A DNA stretch of 64,000 nucleotides from Hymenochaete sp. R1 (GCA_019400425.1 JAFREE010000080.1:49960-113959); one strand, 5' to 3'; positions 49,815-60,422 are shown, numbered from the stretch's first letter. Made by a program: numbers and translations. Notes: generated from the sequence alone by a model not told the origin.

Positions 49815-50805
49815 ATGTCCTACCCAACCATCAACGCTAATATCGTAAACATGACCTCTGACCGGCACCTCGCCATCGTCGACCAGCTTTGACATGTTTC
49901 TTTCGGGACTAAACAACATGAGCACGAACAGGTGAGCAAATACGAGAAATCAAGACGGACGCTCGCATCGGTACCTGGCGATGAGATACTTGACTTCAAT
50001 ACAGTTCTTGTTGATGCCGGAAACAAAGGAGCCGATACATTAAAAGCCCTTGGGTTGAGCAATGCTAGAAAGCGAACTCCCCGTAATCCGTCCGGATCAA
50101 TCATCAACATCCCACGTGTACACCATCCATGCTGCCATGCCCACTTCATAGTTCGATCTGAATATGCTTCCTTCCGAGCCCCTTGTTGACGCTAATACGC
50201 TTGCATCATAGCCTTAGATCCCTCCAACACTTTGAATTTCTGGATGCAGCAAAGATCGAAAATCGGCCCGGGATTACAACGATCGATCCGTAACAAACAC
50301 ATAAACATTGTCGTCTTAATGTCTATTCTGGTAGACAAGATATCAAATGGGCATCTCGATCCCAAGATTCTCACGGATGAGAAGAAACGGGTCAAGGAGT
50401 TACTGATGGATATTTCAAACTTCTCTGACGACAATTCTGGACCGATCCATTCTGACTTGCTCTGCCTTTTGGAGGTCTGTACGCCATGACTTCGTCCATG
50501 TTGCTCCCGGTGAATTCATCGATCTGGCATCTGTAGACGAAGCCGTCACTTAAAAATTAAGCAAGACTTTGATTCTAGCCACCAAATAAGTCCGGATGTG
50601 CCTGAGGAAGCTCGATGGACTGCAGCGAGAGTTCCTGTCAAACTCTGTCAAACTCAAGCTTAGCGCTCAAATTTCCCTTGATAGAAAGGCAAAGTAGGAG
50701 AAAGAGGTGAAGGTAGGTACAACTTTGTCTACTGGAAACAGTAGTCAGGGTATGAAGAGACCGGCCGACGGAGATGAAGCCTGTTCAAAGCGTAGAAGGG
50801 CGTGA
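49815..50805 (+). pseudogene. Decayed tandem copy of the gene at 51107-52096
   Basis: From the ATG at 49815 the frame follows the intact downstream gene block by block. VSKYEKSRRTLASVPGDE matches EIREYEIRRKRFACEPVNE, DAGNKGADTLKALGLSNARK matches DAGTTLLKNIGAIDAKK, and RSIRNKHINIVVL matches FFRNKHMDIVLKV. KKRVKELLMDISNFSDD matches KEHLKKLLMDASEPNDE, and LRKLDGLQREFLSNSVKLKL matches LRELEILHRDYANSSLKKTL. A basic end (KRPADGDEACSKRRRA) matches the other's RKRGREDTDTG. In-frame stops occur after DQL (near 49890) and near 50187-50198 and 50487, and a frameshift lies between 50490 and 50596. Spacing of the homologous blocks is kept, so the lesions are point changes in an old tandem duplicate. Confidence 0.75.
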
Positions 50806-51106
50806 GATTCCTGTGGCCGGATCGTTCAGTGGGTGCCCAAGTAGACTAGCCACGAAGCAGACTAGCTCTGAGTGTGATGATTTCTTGCGAGAGTATCGCT
50901 GATCCATTGGTGCATAGGAAAGAGATCGCGTTATTTGCGCTTATCTGCGCAAAGTAGCGCCATGATTCTGTTTTCGTCATAGTTGCTTCCGCAGACAATT
51001 TATAAGCTTTGCAGCCAAGACTATTTGCGCATTTCTTCTTTGTATCCTCCCGGCCTCAGGTTCAAAATTCTGGGAGCTTTTTTTGGCACATTTTACACAC
51101 CTTCCC
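50806..51106. promoter_or_regulatory. Upstream region of the intact tandem-pair gene
   Basis: 301 bases between the dead copy and its intact neighbour. A TATAAG at 51001-51006 lies 106 bases before the ATG. The motif TTTGCGC or its complement occurs at least three times between 50930 and 51040. Confidence 0.35.
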
Positions 51107-52096
51107 ATGTCGTCGCATCAGCTCGCCGAGTCTAGCCAAGTCGAAAGCGGAGAAAGATACTTCACGATCACGAACCAGCACCTGCTTACGCCGTTGGATA
51201 GGACTGGGCGTGTCGTCGAAGAAATCAGGGAGTACGAGATCCGCAGGAAAAGATTTGCATGTGAACCAGTTAATGAGAGCTTCTCACTTAACACATTCTC
51301 AGGGTACCTGGGAGACGCAGGAACAACTCTCCTCAAGAATATTGGCGCGATTGACGCCAAGAAGAGAACTCGCCGACAATTGGATAACGGTACAAAAGCG
51401 TTCAACTCTGATGTGGTCCTAGAGCCTGGCGAGGACTTGTCGAGCCCAGAGGCGAGCGTTCTCAACAGTGAGGTCCATACTGACATCGATATCTTGGTCT
51501 TGTTCAAGGCTTTCGACCAGATCCTGTTGAAATCTGGCCCAGGAAGAAAGGGTAGCAAAAGCTATGATCGCATGTATTTCTTTCGGAACAAGCACATGGA
51601 TATTGTTCTTAAAGTCTGCAAAGCAATCGAAGACTCAGTCGATGTGCTGTTCTTGGAAGAAATCGGTCATGGGAATAAAGAGCACTTAAAGAAATTACTG
51701 ATGGACGCGTCGGAGCCCAATGACGAGCAGACACTTCTCAACCAACTTATTGAGGCCTATACAACCCCACCACAGACTTCTCCAGGATCGAAGGAGATCA
51801 CGAATGTAGACTATAGAGCTGTCTGGGAAACATGCAACACTTTGATTCACACCACAAAATGGGCCAGAATGCGCTTGAGGGAGCTGGAAATCCTTCACAG
51901 AGACTATGCGAATAGCTCATTGAAGAAAACGCTAAGTATTGAATCTGCTATCAACAGAAAGAGGCAGCAAGATGAAGCAATGTCATTGAAACAACAGGGA
52001 GGATCTGATGGGAACTCTCATGGCAGCGGTAGGAAGAGGGGGAGAGAGGACACGGACACGGGAGTAGGGAGCTCGAAGAAGAAGGCCGCTAATTGA
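51107..52096 (+). CDS. Uncharacterised single-exon protein, intact member of a tandem pair
   Basis: I do not recognise this family. The ATG at 51107 opens MSSHQLAESSQVESGERYFT and the frame runs 329 codons without an intron, unusual among its intron-rich neighbours. The body is mixed helical and charged: HLLTPLDRTGRVVEEIREYE, NTFSGYLGDAGTTLLKNIGA, ILVLFKAFDQILLKSGPGRK, YFFRNKHMDIVLKVCKAIED and LFLEEIGHGNKEHLKKLLMD. The C-terminal 60 residues are predicted coiled coil followed by a Gly/Ser/Lys-rich tail (GSGRKRGREDTDTG ... SSKKKAAN) with a plausible nuclear localisation signal. No signal peptide or membrane span. The homologous but broken copy lies just upstream. The coiled-coil protein at 58733 has a similar style (intronless, basic Ser-rich end) but no alignable sequence. 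Confidence 0.7.
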   Translation: MSSHQLAESSQVESGERYFTITNQHLLTPLDRTGRVVEEIREYEIRRKRFACEPVNESFSLNTFSGYLGDAGTTLLKNIGAIDAKKRTRRQLDNGTKAFNSDVVLEPGEDLSSPEASVLNSEVHTDIDILVLFKAFDQILLKSGPGRKGSKSYDRMYFFRNKHMDIVLKVCKAIEDSVDVLFLEEIGHGNKEHLKKLLMDASEPNDEQTLLNQLIEAYTTPPQTSPGSKEITNVDYRAVWETCNTLIHTTKWARMRLRELEILHRDYANSSLKKTLSIESAINRKRQQDEAMSLKQQGGSDGNSHGSGRKRGREDTDTGVGSSKKKAAN

Positions 52097-52946
52097 TGCG
52101 TTACATAAGGTCCTTATTGTTACATAATGCAAACGGTGGACAAGATAACTTATGGACTATCCACATGTATCTTGTTAGTAATAGATGTTAGGTAGCATTT
52201 GAGAGGATCAAAATAACTCTTCTAATCACCATCCTTTTTTATTGATAATCTCGAAATTGAGTTCGCAAATGGTTGACAAAGAGAGCTAATCTCGGCGTCG
52301 AATTGCAGGTTATAAACTTATAATATTGTTTGCACAGTTGACTGTGAGATGAAGAGTAACGGTGAAATGGAAATATCCCAAGCCGCACTTTACACTACTT
52401 TCGAGTAGGAGGAAGCTACAGAACAGGGACTGCGATAACATAAAGGAAGCTATTTCAAGTCTATTCAGATTTGTGCATGAGGCAGTAATCAATATTATCT
52501 TTGATGGCAGCCAGAGATACATACCAGGCTGACAGAGCATATGCTTAAGAGCTACAGAGCGTAACGTTAAATTCAAGGGCACTTGGGCGTTGTTATGGAA
52601 ATAGAGTCTCGCGGGAGAGTGAGGAAGGAGATGGGACCAAGAGAAACATACATACCGACAAACATAAGTAAAAAGCGGCGACAAAGAAACTCAGATCGAG
52701 CTCCAGACCTTCCAGACCCGGACCGCCGTTCACAAGCTAAAGTCTCCTGACCCTGACCGGAATTTGAGATTACGTGATATGGTGCATATATGGTAGCTAG
52801 AATCAGGGAAGAAGGGTTAAGAAAACGTGGAAGTGGCGGGGTGGCTGCGCCGGGATCTACAATCATTACAACACTGAAACTTCTATTACATACCCCTCGG
52901 TCTCATCTTGCTATAAGTTCCTCCAAAGCAAAACTCGAAACACCTT
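52097..52946. other. Intergenic, convergent 3' ends
   Basis: 850 bases with scattered short frames only, none with domain content. Right-hand part is the 3' UTR of the minus-strand beta-rich protein. Confidence 0.45.
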
Positions 52947-53730
52947 CTACTTGAGACCCGCGAACATCTTGCCCTGCAAAACGACTGTCGCGATGACCAT
53001 GGTGTTTATAAACTCAGGGGCGAGGTTCTCGCCAACGACGCGCAGTTCGACGCCGTTATTGTTGTAGACGTAGCCGACGATGTTCTGTGGCTGGCTGTAG
53101 GGATGAACCTAGGGGTGCATACGAACGGCGTTACGAAAGAAAACGAAATGCGCAAATGAAATAGGCTGGTCAGTTTCAAATCGAGGATGGAAAGGAGGAT
53201 CATGCGCATACATAGAATCCCTTGTTGTCGAATGTCCACATATAGTGGTGTTCGTTTACCGCCATTGTACGAGTCCTGGGAGCAAATACAAAATCAAACT
53301 ATCCTAATTTTTTACAGATCAATATACACATCATAACTTACCTCCGTCCATTACTGTCCACCGTCTCAGGCAGAAACTGCGACACACGCACTCTTTCTCC
53401 CTGACGTTCTACATACGGGTCCAAACCTATCCAATAAATTGCTGCGATAGGACCACGAGGAGTGTTAATCCACGTCTGGTCTGGATTTGTTGTGACCCGG
53501 AAGCAAGGGCGCATGCTGGGCCCCACAACGGACATTTGAGTCTGGTCGCGGCGCGCCATGAAACGGAACGTGAGAGGCGTGCCTAAGAGTCCTGGTGGGA
53601 AGGATCCAGGCGTGCTTGCCATTGGAAGCACGCCGTGCACACTCTGCGCGGGGTACCAGCCTTCACGGCCTGTCCCAGAACCATCGTCGTTCCAAGAGTT
53701 GGCCGCTTCCCACTGTTGGAACGGATTCAT
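52947..53730 (-). CDS. Small beta-rich protein, DUF6593-like
   Basis: The ATG at 53730 gives MNPFQQWEAANSWNDDGSGT. Exon 1 continues PLTFRFMARRDQTQMSVVGP, then FRVTTNPDQTWINTPRGPIA and AIYWIGLDPYVERQGERVRV. An intron (GTAAGT to CAG, about 53275-53343) joins DSNGR to RTRTMAVNEHHYMWTFDNKG. A second joins GFY to VHPYSQPQNIVGYVYNNNGV, and the end is ELRVVGENLAPEFINTMVIA, then TVVLQGKMFAGLK with TAG at 52947-52949. About 205 residues, alternating hydrophobic strands, no signal peptide. The I(Y)W...V...G...Y.W pattern and a terminal helix recall the basidiomycete DUF6593 family. That assignment is weak; the gene itself is well supported because splicing restores one continuous protein. Confidence 0.65.
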
Positions 53731-56700
53731 GGCGAAAATCTGAAGAACGAAGAGAAGAGCTTGGAGATTAGAATCGTAAGCCCAAGAGACGTTTGCTAGT
53801 TGAGGAAGACTTTGAGCAAATGCCCGATAAGTATCTTGCAATCATCTTACACCCAGTTTTATACCTGCGAACGTTCGAGCACAGACATAATTGAAGGGCT
53901 GCGATGTAAAGCATCTAACGCAGCGGTGACTTGGTAAGGTCCAAAGGAGAACGGAGGTGGGCAACTCGGTCTTGCTTCGTGAGCTTGTAGTTCAGTTCAG
54001 GGTGACCTAAGGACAATCCACAGGCGCTAGAGAGTTTGACTGCGCGCCAATTATCATGTTTATGTCGCTGTTATGCACGTGTTTGCTTTCCAACTTGACA
54101 TCAAGTCAACATCGACAGATCCAGAATGAATGAGGAGAAACCATGGTCACGCCTACGCAAGAATTTGTAGAAAGCAGCCACTGTCGATCCGGTTGACTTG
54201 CGAACCCGTCTAAACAAGGATCTGAGTTGTGAGTGTATGGGTTGTCTTCACTCACACAAGATGAAATAAGCCATTTCAATTCTCCGTTTCCGCTTCGACG
54301 TTCAATCATCTAACGGGTTTCAGTGCTCGTGAATGAATGTAGCCAAAGATAGCACTTGCACGGTATTGGATGGACCTACTACCTCAAGAAAATGATCGAT
54401 ATAAGTACTTGCAGTAACTATTGAAACGTGAGGTGTACTTGCCAGTCTGAGAGGGGATCGCGATTCAAATCCATCGTAGTCTCAGGCGCGGATCAACAAT
54501 CCTGATGACGCCGCACGCGACATCCACTGGCATCCAGCCAAAAGCAAGCGCACTCAGGAAATACATCCTTGTTTGTAATATAGATACTTTAAGTGTATGT
54601 GAGCGTCGCATAGATCGTGGCCATGGTCCAAACTAGCGTCGGGATCCAGCGGATTCCGACCCTTGATGATCCTTGCATTCTCTTAAATAGCGAGTCCTAT
54701 GAGCAGCAAGGACTGAGGAAGAACGACCCAGCACGATCAAAACAGAGCTATCAGTGTAACAACTTGAGCTTGTCCCCTAAAAAATATTAACTTTGGCGAT
54801 GGGAAAAATATAATTCTTAAACGCACGTATGGAAATATTCAGCAGCTCTGGCGAGCAGAAAGCGAACCCGAGCAGATTTACTACACAACATTGGGTATAA
54901 CACTGCTGAGCATATACTGCCACCAATTTTTCTTCCTAAATAATCCGCGTCATTAACACAAAAAAGTAGATATTACCAGGTAAATAGAACATGCCATTTT
55001 GTCTGCATTACGAGTTTCGATATCCAGTCTTTCTTTGGCGTCTAAAGGTCGCCACGATATCTTGAGAGTGCTTAAGCTACTGCATGTAGACGTTCTCGAC
55101 GAGGCGAAACGGTGAGTTCTGTGGACAGCGGTTCAAACGAGAAAGGTAGAATTACAGGGACGGCGTGGACGACGAAGGAGCTGCATAGCTCCGGGGCGGG
55201 CGAAGAACTTGATTATCAGACGATGCGGGAGGCTAGGACATTATAACTTGAAGCGAAAGCTTAAACATCGAATCAACAAGCATGCCGTCCCGAGGTTACC
55301 GAGACCGCCGATTTTCCGTAAGCTAGTCACCCAAAAGGCAGTAGGGCATCACGAAAACCCAAGCAAAGTTCAGCCAAGGTCCAAATAGCATCGACCTCTG
55401 TCATTTTCATTAATATCGAGCACTCCAAGCTCGGTATCCTGTAGCTTAGTCTTCCGCGCATAAACATCGCTCACTTGGTACGACCTGGTCTATGTGTAAT
55501 CAGAATCAATCGCTACACAGACCGCCAGCTAAGTAACGCACGTTGATGCAAATTGCTATAGTTGTTTTTTCGTTCCCTTGAATTTGACTCGCGAGAACAG
55601 TAATGTTAGTAGTCCGATATGTGGCCGGCCACGTGTCGCACGTCGAGACCGAGATAGCCTCGTCCCGAGATCTATCAGGAATGGATAAATATACCAATAA
55701 GACCTACAACTTCAAAATCATTGCTTGACCTCATCTAGGGTAGAGATCACCCCATGCATTTGTTTTTGGAGGCCGGCGACTGGGACAGGCCATGGTGGTC
55801 TCCTGCGACACCAGCGGATGTGAATTTTCGGTTTTTTCGGGCACGTCGGGAACATCGTCCTAAGAATGCAAAACACGCTATGCCCATTCATGAAGTGCTG
55901 ATTACTGGTGGCCAGATAGACCTGCTACGCATATTTGGGCAGTGTCGCAGAAGGAAGGAGGTGAAAACTAAGACTTGGATGGAACCAGATGTTCGGAAAC
56001 AAGTTGGCGATCGCGCGCGCGGACAGTTCGTGAGAAATATCATCTGACTTTTCGTGCCCCATTCATTGGTGGTGATTTGTTGGTGCGGGAGTCTACGAGT
56101 CTACGGTACCAGTTGTGCAAGTACAGTTTTCTTCTCCAATTTTTCTGAGTCTGTATAGCTCAGTCAATTCCACTATTTTCATCGCTAATCAAACTGTCTA
56201 TGGGATAATCATAGTCATATACAGTGGTATATATAGAATCGGATTAATATTGTCCTTGAGACCCATACCATGTCATGCTTTGAGGTTGCCGATGTCCGCT
56301 CCGAGTTGACCGTGTCATCTTATGCCCTCTATTTTCGGCAGATGTTAACCCCACCCCAGCGCTGATACGATGAATCTCCAGCATACATGGAGATATAGAT
56401 AGCCCATTCCGGTTCGTTATATGAAGTTGTATTGATCTTCGAGGCATATGTGGTTACCGTGTGCCATACGGCCACTTTCCCATTCCAAATCGCGCATACT
56501 CAAGATTAGTTGTGTTCCTTTTTTTGTGAACTATACCACCCAATGGTCCAGGAAAGGGTACTAGTACTAAGTACTGATGCAACGAAACTGGACGGACTCG
56601 TCTCGGATTCGTGATTGGGATTGGGAAAGCGTGGAAAGCACTTTCTATTTATGAAAGTCACATGATTTGTTCAGGGGTATCTCTTGTAATCATTTCCCCT

Positions 56701-56902
56701 TGCGACGTTCTTTCCTCACTCACTCACAAACCACCATCGCCATTAATATTGGCCCCATTGCACGCGCTCATCAACGAAGGAGTTGGAGGTCGTAGGTCGA
56801 GGGTCGTCGTCGTCGAGTAGCAGAAGCAGTAGAGCAGCATATTCGAACGCTGTTGACTCGTGAAGCGATTTTTTGTGTGAAGAAGTTTGTTGGATTCGCA
56901 AA
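53731..56902. other. Gene-poor stretch, 3.2 kb
   Basis: No convincing gene. A CACGTG lies at 54076-54081, upstream of the minus-strand gene. On the minus strand near 54500-54700 short protein-like fragments occur (ATIYATLTYT; ALAFGWMPVDVACGVIRIV) that could be remains of a small membrane protein. An ATG at 55754 opens 97 codons (MHLFLEAGDWDRPWW) with no family resemblance. No LTR, terminal repeat or tandem array was spotted. Confidence 0.4.
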
Positions 56903-57778
56903 ATGGCATCTTATGCAAGGAAGGGTTGCTATAAATGTGGCAACTGTGCGTCGTCATCTTCGTTTTCTCGATAAAATGTAAATACTGATAAATTTGTGGA
57001 ACAGTGGGTCACATAGCGGAATCTTGTTCTGCCGAGTCGCGTCTTTGCTACAATTGCCGTGCCCCGGGGCACGAGTCTGCCAACTGCCCGCAGCCTCGTA
57101 GTGCTCAGCAAAAACAGTGTTATGCTTGCTCCGGCGTAGGTCACATCCAGGCAGAATGCCCGACTTTGCGTGTGCAAGGTGGTAACCAGAAATGCTATGT
57201 ATGTCCTCTCCTCGACATCTCTCGAATAAGAAAGAAACTCATTATCGCATTTCGCAATGTTGGCTCTTCCATCGGGTGTATGCATGGACTATCACCTTCT
57301 CAAACGTAAATCACCAATTTTTTTTCTGAACATGATAGACCTGTGGGCGTTTTGGACATATTGCAAGGGTGTGCACGGCTTCAGCTGGATCTGGCTTCGC
57401 TACGCGTGGTCCTCCGGGTGGTCGAGTGCTCAACACCGCGGGTCTGCCCCCCGTTAAGTGCTACAGGTGCGGAGGTTTGAATCACATGTCTCGGTGCGTC
57501 CCGCCTCTTCTCTTCTCTTTCTTAGTACACAAAAGGACTGATCATGGTCTTACATTCGTTTCCATTCCTCGCTCTACACCAGTGATTGCCTTGCTCCGCC
57601 TGGCACAAGTGTGAATGAGCAGTTGGGTGGAGGCGCTCGCAGCAGCACCAATAAGTCGTGTTTCCGGTGTCACATCGAAGGACATGTACGCTTCTCATAT
57701 CATCCAATCATTCTCTTTTTGAATTTATGTTTTCAGCTTGCGAGAGACTGTCCCCAGAACGTGGAGTCTGCTGTTTAA
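56903..57778 (+). CDS. CCHC zinc-knuckle protein, Gis2/Byr3/CNBP type
   Basis: Cytoplasmic single-stranded nucleic-acid-binding protein, linked in yeast and animals to translation control and mRNA binding. The ATG at 56903 starts MASYARKGCYKCGN and splices to LGHIAESC. Six CCHC knuckles can be read: CYKCGNLGHIAESC, CYNCRAPGHESANC, CYACSGVGHIQAEC, CYTCGRFGHIARVC, CYRCGGLNHMSRDC and CFRCHIEGHLARDC. Four of them (1, 4, 5, 6) are interrupted by introns, so splicing is needed to make them. A Gly/Ala-rich linker (SAGSGFATRGPPGGRVLNTA) separates knuckles 4 and 5. The end is PQNVESAV, TAA at 57776-57778, about 180 residues. Yeast Gis2 and human CNBP have seven knuckles, so six is one fewer; linkers and order fit the family. 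Confidence 0.92.
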
Positions 57779-58732
57779 ACTGGAATTAACGGACTCGGGA
57801 AGTTTCATCCCTCTGCGCCTCATCACAGTAAGAATAAGTGCGCTGATCGTCGCGCAGCAATAACTATTCCTGAATTCTTCTCGATCTGAGCTTTTAAACC
57901 TCCCCCCCCCCCCCCCCCCAATTATCGATTCGACTCGTTTCGTATTCTTTCTAGCTTCATCTCGATTCTAAAGAAAAGACTGAAAAAGAATCTATCAGTT
58001 TCCCTGTATCTGTGCCCCGTTGACTACGGAAGGTCACTTGTCCCTTGATTTGTAGTTATACTACTAATAGTATTGCTTCTTACTTCTCATTCGCGGCCTA
58101 TGATTTCCCTCCATTCCTTAATTCATGAAGCTTTGTTTGCCAACCTGCTCCATTTATGTGACCCCGATTGGATTTGCTGATGGCTTCCGCAACTTCCTTC
58201 CCATTCGACACGGTGAGGAGCTATAGACTTCTGTGTCCCCTTCGACGGAGTCGGCTAAAACATTTTCACGATTCGGATCCCGTTGCTTCGGGAAATCCCT
58301 TACACCTACTCGCAAAGAGCTTTGTTCTATGCCCGGGTAATACGCGACCGCCTGACCTTTGCAGCAGGTGTGTACGTCGCTACGTTAATATTCTCTTTTG
58401 GGCTCGAGATCTCAAGTGGATCCACGAATGCGTTCTTTGCAAAGAAGAATTTTGCAGACATGCCGTGACTGCTCAAAGCTACAAAGTTTGTGTATTTAAC
58501 AAGCGCAAGCATATCCGAGTTTGACCCGTGAAATCTACTTCCCTTCCTAATCAATTGCTCTCATCCATATCTACATCTGAGCGCCATTGGTATTGTGGCC
58601 TTCACCCTTTCTCGGCCTTAGAGTTTTTTTTCCGTTACCTCAGTTGAGTGTCATCTTCCTACGTGGCTAGTAAGTCTTGCAGGCTATCTTGTGTGCGCGC
58701 ATAGAGCGTGGTGACTGACACATTCATTTTAG
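57779..58732. other. Intergenic, with poly-C tract
   Basis: 954 bases. It contains a homopolymer of 18 C (57902-57919). Open frames at 58170-58520 overlap in two frames and read as random sequence. A likely 5' UTR acceptor (TTTTAG) sits directly before the ATG at 58733. Confidence 0.45.
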
Positions 58733-60040
58733 ATGTCCAGTTCGACCCGACGGAAGCGTAGCCCCCACGCTCAAAATCCACAAGTGGGCAGTTCTTCCAA
58801 GAAATCGAGGTCCTCCCGAGCAACAACGGATGATCACCCAGAAGGTGGGTCTGGTTCGGGTTCGAAGAAAGAGGCGAAAGCAGAACTCAAGCGGCTCGTT
58901 GTTGCTGCAAAGGAGCCTTTGCTGGATTTGGGACCCGATTTGCCTCAACCCGATAAGCAATTCCTCGAGCTTTTAGAACACCTCGAGCCTCATCTCGACG
59001 CACCCAGAATTGGGACCAGAGACAACCTGGCTTTCATCGGCAAGGCCTATGAGGTGGTGAAGGGCATGGACGACTTTGTCATCGATTCGAAAACGATCCC
59101 TGGAATTTCCGACCAAAGTCTAGAAGCTCGCAATAGGGTTTTGGCTGTCTTGGAACCTCGAACTGCGAAAAGAAGAAGCGCCGTTCTGAAGGAGCGGAAA
59201 GGATTGAAAGACGACGTCGAGAACGAGATTCGTCGACTGAAACAGGACATTAATGCCAAGGAGGAAAAGATAAAGGAGATCACAAAGGAGCTAGCAGACC
59301 TAGGAGGCCGTCACTCTGCGCAAAAGGCGGTCGCAGAGGCTACTCAGAGTTTGGAGAACATCCAATCTGAGCTCGCTATAATAATGGACGACTATGCCAC
59401 TCTCGAGATCCAGTACCGTTTCTTCAAAGAAGATCGCAGGATAAAACGTACCGACGACAACTTCCTCGATCACTTACGCGAGGTTGTTCCCTCGAACAAC
59501 CCTTTCCGCGCCATCATTGACGACCAGTGCTTGAATCAAGCACCGATCCGGATCGATGACCCCTGTCGTAGAATGGAAGCGCAGTACGACAGGTACACAA
59601 AGCTGAACCAGCTGTACGTCCGGGCAAGTCAATTCTCCAGCGAGGTCGGCTTCGAAAAAGAAATCAAGTCGTTTCAGTCTTTTATCGATTCCAGAAAGTA
59701 CAGCTTGAAGTATCGCGTTGTGTCATCGGACGATGTGCACCCTGACATATGGCAGAATGAAATTGCAATGCTGCAGAAACGAATATCGGTGCTGAATGAA
59801 ACAGTTCCAAATTTGCCAGATCCGCTTGCTGACATCGTGCGGTTTCAAGAGGGGTGCAGCCGCCTAGCTGATCAGCTGAAGCGCGACACGAACTGGGAAG
59901 GGCCACTTATGAAGCCTGACCTTGTACTTGTGGAGACGGTGGCTAGGCTCGACAAGATATATCGCATGTATACAGTCTTTTTCCTTGGGGAGCGACGCGC
60001 AGATCAACGACCCGCAAACGCCGAGAGCAGTAAGTGTTGA
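58733..60040 (+). CDS. Uncharacterised coiled-coil protein, 3' end altered by the retroelement
   Basis: Not recognised. The ATG at 58733 follows TTTTAG, suggesting an intron in the leader. The single coding exon holds 435 codons. The N-terminus is basic and Ser-rich (MSSSTRRKRSPHAQNPQVGS, then SKKSRSSRA), a likely nuclear signal. About residues 160-225 form a strong coiled coil (LKDDVENEIRRLKQDINAKE, then EKIKEITKELADLGG). The remainder is charged and helical, with YRFFKEDRRIKRTDDNFLDH, YDRYTKLNQLYVRASQFSSE and DLVLVETVARLDKIYRMYTV. The last codons, SSKC then TGA, coincide with the first six bases of the inferred LTR (TGTTGA at 60035), so the present stop may be supplied by the insertion and the original C-terminus lost. 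GTAAGTG at that spot also looks like a splice donor. Confidence 0.65.
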   Translation: MSSSTRRKRSPHAQNPQVGSSSKKSRSSRATTDDHPEGGSGSGSKKEAKAELKRLVVAAKEPLLDLGPDLPQPDKQFLELLEHLEPHLDAPRIGTRDNLAFIGKAYEVVKGMDDFVIDSKTIPGISDQSLEARNRVLAVLEPRTAKRRSAVLKERKGLKDDVENEIRRLKQDINAKEEKIKEITKELADLGGRHSAQKAVAEATQSLENIQSELAIIMDDYATLEIQYRFFKEDRRIKRTDDNFLDHLREVVPSNNPFRAIIDDQCLNQAPIRIDDPCRRMEAQYDRYTKLNQLYVRASQFSSEVGFEKEIKSFQSFIDSRKYSLKYRVVSSDDVHPDIWQNEIAMLQKRISVLNETVPNLPDPLADIVRFQEGCSRLADQLKRDTNWEGPLMKPDLVLVETVARLDKIYRMYTVFFLGERRADQRPANAESSKC

Positions 60041-60333
60041 GGACGCAGCCATTCTTCTTACTTCCGTCCGAGTAGACACCGATTTTGATTTCTACCGAAC
60101 CCTCATTTATTTATAAGCATGTGTCAGCCGAACTGTTCCCCATTACATTTAAGACCGTAGACTACACATTCGAACCTCAGCTTCCTATCATTCACTACGG
60201 ACTAAGCTGAGGTGAGATTTAACACTTTTCATTCACATTACTATATCTTACTATCATGTACCTAGACATTCATTTCAGGTATTATAAGAGCTTCCTATCA
60301 TTCACTACGGACTAAGCTGAGACATTCATTTCA
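60035..60333 (+). repeat. Probable 5' LTR of a Ty1/Copia element
   Basis: Begins TGTTGA at 60035, the usual Copia LTR start, and can end at ...TTTCA at 60333 (or at 60277), giving the TG...CA ends of LTRs. The following GGTTATGAGCC (60334) resembles a tRNA primer-binding site. The five bases before it, GTAAG (60030-60034), are the candidate target-site duplication. The matching 3' LTR lies beyond the window, so this is inferred from layout only. Confidence 0.5.
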
Positions 60334-60336
60334 GGT
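60181..60336 (+). repeat. Internal direct repeats in the LTR/leader
   Basis: A 31-base unit starting CTTCCTATCATTCACTACGG occurs exactly at 60181-60211 and 60291-60321. A second unit, ACATTCATTTCAGGT, occurs at 60266-60280 and 60322-60336. The order is unit 1, spacer, unit 2, spacer, unit 1, unit 2. Confidence 0.85.
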
Positions 60337-60422
60337 TATGAGCCTTGGCTGAGCTTGCCACTCAGTCGTTCCACCCTGCAAAGTCTAAACAACACTATTA
60401 CACAATAAGACCATTGTTCCCT

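Noticed and set aside
58733..60040. Homology between the coiled-coil protein and the tandem-pair protein at 51107
   Set aside because: Both are intronless with basic Ser-rich ends, but no block of sequence could be aligned by eye.
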